DNA of 17,837 nucleotides, taken from positions 1 through 17,837 of the forward strand of contig CAKQBK010000057.1 in the NCBI GenBank assembly GCA_934216155.1, in the 5' to 3' direction. The DNA is from an uncultured Dialister sp. (GTDB taxonomy: Bacteria > Bacillota > Negativicutes > Veillonellales > Dialisteraceae). Positions 14,533-17,837 of the stretch are shown here, one piece after another. Each line of letters begins with the position of its first letter. The stretch's first letter is position 1. The translations under genes were made by a program, and so were the position numbers. Below the pieces are notes generated by a model. It was not told the origin of the DNA. It worked only from the letters and a program-made list of their open reading frames with translations, and made no database searches.

Positions 14533-15120
14533 TCAAACGGTAATTAACTTTTTCTTTCGCCTATCGATATTAAATCTCTTCAACATTTGCCCCGTTTCTT
14601 TCAGCAAGGCTTCCGGGGAGGGGGCATTTTTTTCTTCCAAGGCTTTCCGGACGATGTATTCGCAAGCCCGGGCATCGTCCAGGGCTTGGTGGTGGGTGAA
14701 ATCGAATCCCAGTGCTTCTGCCACGGTATTGAGTTTATGGTTTTCCATATCGGGCCACAGTTTCCGGGACAGCACCACCGTATCGCCGTAGCGGAAGTGA
14801 ATGTCCGGCAAATCGTAGGTGGCAATGGCAGAGGCCAGGACGCCCATATCAAAGCGGGCGTTATGGGCAAAGACGATGCCCCCTTCGAGACGCATGGCGA
14901 TGTCTTTCCAAAAAGCGGGGAAGGTTTCTTCTGTTTCCACGTCTTCTGGATGGATGCCATTGACTTTCATGCAGCCGGCGTCGAAATTCATGTGAAGGGG
15001 ATGAATGAGATGGTACCACTCATCGATGATTTCTTCCCCATTGCTGGTGACGATGCCCAAAGAGCACGCATTGGCAGGGCCCCAGTAGGCAGTTTCAAAA
15101 TCCAGTGCAATATATTTCAT
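14533..15120 (-). CDS. DEDDh 3'-5' exonuclease (DnaQ/RNase T-like)
   Basis: A 195-residue cytoplasmic nuclease. The four exonuclease residues and the catalytic His are all visible: Asp7 and Glu9 (ALDFETA), Asp91 (HNARFDM), and His144 with Asp149 (HHQALDDARA). This is the DEDDh pattern of the DNA polymerase III epsilon/RNase T superfamily, which removes nucleotides from 3' ends using two metal ions. The protein lacks a polymerase or BRCT domain, so it is a stand-alone nuclease; whether DNA or RNA is its substrate cannot be told. It is the second gene of an operon, starting 10 bp after the B3/4 gene stop, with AGGTG just upstream of the ATG. Confidence 0.92.
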   Translation of the reverse strand: MKYIALDFETAYWGPANACSLGIVTSNGEEIIDEWYHLIHPLHMNFDAGCMKVNGIHPEDVETEETFPAFWKDIAMRLEGGIVFAHNARFDMGVLASAIATYDLPDIHFRYGDTVVLSRKLWPDMENHKLNTVAEALGFDFTHHQALDDARACEYIVRKALEEKNAPSPEALLKETGQMLKRFNIDRRKKKLITV

Positions 15121-15130
15121 GATGCACCTA

Positions 15131-15871
15131 TCAGATATCGGTGGTGAATTCGTGGGTATCTACTTCCATCCAGCCCACTTCCACAGCCCGGTCAAAGGCA
15201 GATTTCATGCGGCGGGCCAATTCATTTCTAGCCGCGGTGACCTTCTTGCGGTTCGGCGCAAAACCGGTGATGAGAATCAGCACATTTTCCGAATTTTCAG
15301 TTATCTGTCCTGCTTCTCCCTCTTCACCGAGCCAGTGGTGGGTGCAAACTCCATCGCCCAAAGTGACAGCGATGTCATCTTCCTTTTTAGAAATAACCAA
15401 TGGCTGGGTGCGATCGCCCAGGTCATAGGCGTGAATATCGACGTGGAATTTCAATATGCCGCTTCTCACCATATCCATGATAGGATTCATGCGAGGCAGT
15501 ACATCGGAGCCAGCCAGTTCATCCAGGTTGGCTTTTTTTGGCATGGAGAGAATTTCCAAGTCATTAGAAACAGATTCTTCTTCCTTTTCTGAAATACCCA
15601 AGTCCTTTTTGTATTCCTTGAAGGTTCGTTCCAGTGCGGTCAGGTACCCGTCCTGTCCCACATGGGCCATGGCATCCTGGTACCGTTTGATTTCAGCGTC
15701 GGCCATAGCGGGATTCATTTTCAAAAGCAAATTGGTCTCCGTGCAGCACCGGCGGCGGAACGCTTCCGCTTCCATATTGATGCCCCGGTTGTCAGCCGCC
15801 CGAAGCGCTACCACACCGACACAAAGCCCTGGAATGGTATCAAATAACTGATCATCTATGGTAATTTTCAT
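15131..15871 (-). CDS. B3/B4 tRNA-binding-domain protein
   Basis: A 246-residue soluble protein resembling free-standing B3/4 domain proteins, related to the editing domain of the phenylalanyl-tRNA synthetase beta subunit. Recognisable parts are the N-terminal strand pattern IPGLCVGVVALRAADNRG (~14-30), RTFKEYKKDLG (~82-92), the central LPRMNPIMDMVR (~124-136, like the family's NPLVDIYN stretch), and GDRTQPLVISKKEDDIAVTLGDG. The family may act on mischarged tRNA or a related small molecule, but the function is not settled. The ATG has GGAGG 8 nt upstream. It is the first gene of an operon with the exonuclease; the pairing hints at nucleic-acid quality control, which is only an inference. Confidence 0.82.
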   Translation of the reverse strand: MKITIDDQLFDTIPGLCVGVVALRAADNRGINMEAEAFRRRCCTETNLLLKMNPAMADAEIKRYQDAMAHVGQDGYLTALERTFKEYKKDLGISEKEEESVSNDLEILSMPKKANLDELAGSDVLPRMNPIMDMVRSGILKFHVDIHAYDLGDRTQPLVISKKEDDIAVTLGDGVCTHHWLGEEGEAGQITENSENVLILITGFAPNRKKVTAARNELARRMKSAFDRAVEVGWMEVDTHEFTTDI

Positions 15872-15901
15872 AATAAGTCCTCCAATCTCATAGGTGGTTC
15901 T

Positions 15902-15930
15902 ATTATATCATACTTGTTGTTGGTTGTTGG
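15902..15930 (-). promoter_or_regulatory. Possible promoter of the B3/4-exonuclease operon
   Basis: On the minus strand, TATAAT (15907-15902) lies about 30 bp before the start codon. A 17-bp spacer places the -35 region (CCAACA, weak) inside the TTGTTGG tandem array. If correct, the repeat supplies the -35 hexamer. Confidence 0.4.
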
Positions 15931-16265
15931 TTGTTGGTTGTTGGTTATTGGTTTACGTGCCGGTTGCTGTTTAGTCAATCTGCCTTGGACAAAGGGACAT
16001 TGGTTTAAGGTTTAAAGACAAATTTATCACATTAAAAATATCATCGCACCGTCATTTCAACTGGTCGAAATGACGCCAAAAGGTTAACCATAGTATAGGC
16101 AGAGAAGCGGAGTTTTATAGATCTATTAATGAAAACTTTAAACCCTAAATCCAAAACCCTAAACCCAAAACCAATTCCCTCTTTCTTCGCAGCTGATTGG
16201 AGTAAAAGAACTCGGCACATAAACCAACAACCAACAACCAACAACCAACAACCATCAACTAACAA
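15917..16265. repeat. Triple-nested mirrored heptamer element
   Basis: The outer arms are five TTGTTGG-type units (15917-15951) and six CCAACAA-type units (16224-16265). The inner arms are GGTTTAAGGTTTAAAG (16002-16017) and CTTTAAACCCTAAA with further CCCTAAA-like units (16136-16172). The centre is CGTCATTTC (16050-16058) with GAAATGACG (16067-16075). It fills the gap between the divergent B3/4 operon and nhaA, and produces spurious open frames rich in Asn/Gln/Pro. Confidence 0.9.
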
Positions 16266-16267
16266 CC

Positions 16268-16311
16268 ATGAAAAGTATACTCTTTTCATATGGAATACTT
16301 TCATGTATAAT
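16268..16311 (+). promoter_or_regulatory. nhaA promoter with overlapping inverted repeat
   Basis: TTTTCA (16283-16288), a 17-bp spacer and TATAAT (16306-16311). An inverted repeat ATGAAAAG (16268-16275) / CTTTTCAT (16282-16289) with a 6-bp spacer covers the -35 box and could be an operator. Confidence 0.5.
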
Positions 16312-16382
16312 AAAATTAATATAAAAATGTATATATAATCAATAGATACTTATGTATTTATCTATGGAAAGGATGATGAAAT

Positions 16383-17561
16383 TTGAAACCTTGCAAAAAA
16401 TGTACCTTAGATCGTATCAATGATGCGTTTACTGAGTTTTTTAAACAAGAATCAGCGGGAGGCATTTTACTTCTCATTTGTGCAGCCATTGCTATGGCAC
16501 TGGCCAACTCGCCTTTAGCAGAGACTTACGAACACACCTTGCATATTTCTGTCCCGCTTCCTTTTTTACCAGAAATGTCACTTCTGCATTGGGTGAATGA
16601 TGGCCTGATGGCTGTTTTCTTCCTGGTGGTGGGGCTGGAAATTAAAAGAGAATTTCTCTTTGGAGAATTGAAATCCCTGTCCGCCACCATTCTTCCTGTA
16701 GCGGCAGCCGTAGGGGGCATGGTCGTTCCGGCGGCACTGTATACCCTTTTCAACTTCGGCGAACCTTCCATCAGCGGATGGGCCATTCCTATGTCCACCG
16801 ATATTGCCTTTTCTTTGGGCGTTCTTGCTTTTGCTGCTAAAGGCGTGCCGAAAAGTGTAGCTATTTTCCTGACCGCTCTGGCTATCGTCGACGACCTGGG
16901 GGGCATCGTGGTGATCGCCCTCTTCTATAGCCAATCCCTGCAATGGGTGGCTCTGGGAATTGGTCTAGCTGTGCTTTGCGTGATGGCTGTATTCTCCAAG
17001 AAAAATGTATTTTCTCCCATTCCCTATATCATTGGTGGTTTAATCACTTGGTATGCCTTTTTAGAAGCTGGGATTCATCCCACCGTGGCTGGCGTATTGA
17101 CAGGTTTCCTGATTCCGGCTGGAAATGAAGAAAACCAGAAAGAACATCCACTGCACCACTGGGAACACACCTTATCTCCCTGGTCTGCTTTTCTGATTAT
17201 GCCGATCTTTGCCTTAGGAAATGCAGGTATTCCCCTGGGAGCCGATAGCTTTGCGGGGCTGCTGTCTCCTATTGGATTGGGCATTATTGCAGGGCTTTTC
17301 ATCGGGAAGCCATTGGGCATTTTCGGCACCGTATTTCTGATGATCAAATCCGGCATGGTAGCAATGCCACAGAACGTGAAATGGTCCCACTTCCTAGGTG
17401 CTGGCGTTTTGGCAGGGATTGGCTTCACCATGTCCATCTTCCTGGCGTCCCTCTCCTTTGGCACTCCATCGGACCTAGTACACGCCAAAGCCGCCATCGT
17501 GACCGCTTCCCTGCTGTCAGGCGTCTTGGGCATCGTTTTGTTTAAATGGTGCGGGAAGTAA
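16383..17561 (+). CDS. nhaA: Na+/H+ antiporter NhaA
   Basis: A 392-residue inner-membrane antiporter of standard NhaA length, exchanging cytoplasmic Na+ (or Li+) for external protons. Key residues align by motif: Asp140 (PMSTDIAFSLG), the pair Asp170-Asp171 (LAIVDDLGG), equal to E. coli D133 and D163/D164, His232 in the HPTVAGVLTGF stretch (H225 region) and Lys309 in GLFIGKPLG (K300). All are intact, so it should be active. The start is TTG at 16383, with AAAGGA 9 nt upstream; a stop codon lies two codons before it in frame and the next in-frame ATG is inside helix 1. Two ATGs at 16373 and 16376 are in another frame and open a 16-codon ORF across the start. The stop abuts repeat copy E. Confidence 0.95.
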   Translation: MKPCKKCTLDRINDAFTEFFKQESAGGILLLICAAIAMALANSPLAETYEHTLHISVPLPFLPEMSLLHWVNDGLMAVFFLVVGLEIKREFLFGELKSLSATILPVAAAVGGMVVPAALYTLFNFGEPSISGWAIPMSTDIAFSLGVLAFAAKGVPKSVAIFLTALAIVDDLGGIVVIALFYSQSLQWVALGIGLAVLCVMAVFSKKNVFSPIPYIIGGLITWYAFLEAGIHPTVAGVLTGFLIPAGNEENQKEHPLHHWEHTLSPWSAFLIMPIFALGNAGIPLGADSFAGLLSPIGLGIIAGLFIGKPLGIFGTVFLMIKSGMVAMPQNVKWSHFLGAGVLAGIGFTMSIFLASLSFGTPSDLVHAKAAIVTASLLSGVLGIVLFKWCGK

Positions 17562-17628
17562 TGAGTGAGGAGTGAGGAATTAGGAGTGAGGAGTGGTGGT
17601 AGCGGCGCACAAAATTTGGAAGCGCCGC
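17562..17628 (+). repeat. AGTGAGG-heptamer hairpin element, copy E
   Basis: It starts at the base after the nhaA TAA stop. Units AGTGAGG, AGTGAGG, AATTAGG and AGTGAGG lead to GGTGGTA and GCGGCGC (17602-17608), a 13-nt loop and GCGCCGC (17622-17628). The loop ACAAAATTTGGAA is identical to that of copy C read on its own strand. Confidence 0.9.
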
Positions 17629-17639
17629 ATTGTATGATA

Positions 17640-17687
17640 AAAGTGACAAAGGTGCCTATCATTTATACACGTTTGTCACTTTCTATT
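17640..17687 (+). terminator. Terminator-like hairpin after nhaA
   Basis: AAAGTGACAAA (17640-17650) and TTTGTCACTTT (17672-17682) are perfect inverse complements around a 21-nt loop. The T tract after the stem is short, so efficiency is uncertain. Confidence 0.65.
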
Positions 17688-17693
17688 TCAACC

Positions 17694-17837
17694 CATGATT
17701 AAATCAGCTTAGTGTAAAATTTTACTCGGTAAGAGAAATCAGGGACATTTTCTTGAAATACAATCAAAAAGGAAGAGCCCCCTTTGACTGAAAATGTTAT
17801 AATTTTCATACGCAAAAAAACAAAGAAAGGACTCTTC
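17694..17837 (+). promoter_or_regulatory. Intergenic end with promoter of the next gene
   Basis: The stretch contains TGATTAAATCAGC (17695-17707, shared with 4233), the palindrome GTAAAATTTTAC (17713-17724), and an extended -10 TGTTATAAT (17795-17803). AAAGGA near 17826 could be a ribosome binding site, so a gene probably starts just beyond the window. GAAGAG (around 17773) and CTCTTC (17832-17837) form an imperfect inverted repeat that might be a mobile-element end, but nothing here proves it. Confidence 0.4.

Noticed and set aside
16136..16172. Telomere-like CCCTAAA repeats
   Set aside because: They match the plant telomere heptamer by chance; the units are degenerate and mirrored, like the AAACCTT family at 8412.
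16041..16338. Small Asn/Gln/Pro-rich or Trp/Leu-rich proteins on both strands
   Set aside because: They are direct translations of the heptamer repeats CCAACAA and CCCTAAA.
17771..17837. Insertion sequence end (ISL3-like GGCTCTTC)
   Set aside because: Only an imperfect short inverted repeat is visible; no transposase or target duplication lies within the window.

Overview
The window looks like a chromosomal segment of a Firmicute of moderate GC. YitT/DUF2179 and a protein carrying RpoA-CTD-like and sigma-4-like domains point to Firmicutes. NhaA and a Bcr/CflA-type exporter would fit a Negativicute (Veillonellales/Selenomonadales-like), but that finer placement is only an inference. There is no phage, transposase or CRISPR gene. 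The window holds nine recognisable protein genes, one tRNA, and unusually long intergenic regions full of short-period repeats.

Layout. 1-940: a 9-bp tandem array, a possible ~60-nt sRNA with its own promoter and terminator, and repeat-rich DNA. 940-2127 (+): Bcr/CflA-type MFS exporter. 2128-2355: two inverted copies of one repeat element around a bidirectional terminator. 2356-4143 (-): FIST-GGDEF diguanylate cyclase with its own promoter. 4144-4872: gene-free repeats. 4873-9512 (-): the classic moxR / DUF58 / TgpA-type transglutaminase set; the last two genes overlap by 4 bp, while moxR is separated from DUF58 by a palindromic repeat. 9513-10872: long gene-free region holding an unassigned, highly structured ~275-nt RNA with its own promoter and terminator. 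10873-12870 (+): a 665-aa protein with two RpoA-CTD-like segments and a sigma region-4-like helix-turn-helix. 13105-13194: tRNA-Ser(UGA) behind a perfect consensus promoter. 13384-14238 (+): YitT family membrane protein. 14533-15871 (-): two-gene operon (B3/4-domain protein, then DEDDh exonuclease). 16383-17561 (+): NhaA Na+/H+ antiporter starting at TTG.

The most striking property is the intergenic DNA. Several distinct element families share one design: short tandem units (7 bp, or 9 bp in one family) run in one direction, then a core, then the same units in inverse orientation. Examples are the 9-bp GGTTnCTCA family (12876-13002, 10562-10659 and split or half copies), the heptamer family AGTGAGG/AATTAGG capped by a GC-rich hairpin (five copies, often starting at a stop codon), an ATTAGGG family, an AAACCTT family and a CCAACAA family. 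Some are nested inside each other. The GC stem in the AGTGAGG family shows paired compensatory changes between copies. Heptameric short tandem repeats are known from cyanobacteria (STRR), but the mirrored, nested arrangement and placement at stop codons deserve attention.

Functionally the genes are mostly independent. The MoxR ATPase, DUF58 protein and membrane transglutaminase probably act together at the cell envelope. The FIST-GGDEF protein would link a small-molecule signal to c-di-GMP. The sigma-4/alpha-CTD-like protein and the orphan structured RNA are the best candidates for undescribed biology.
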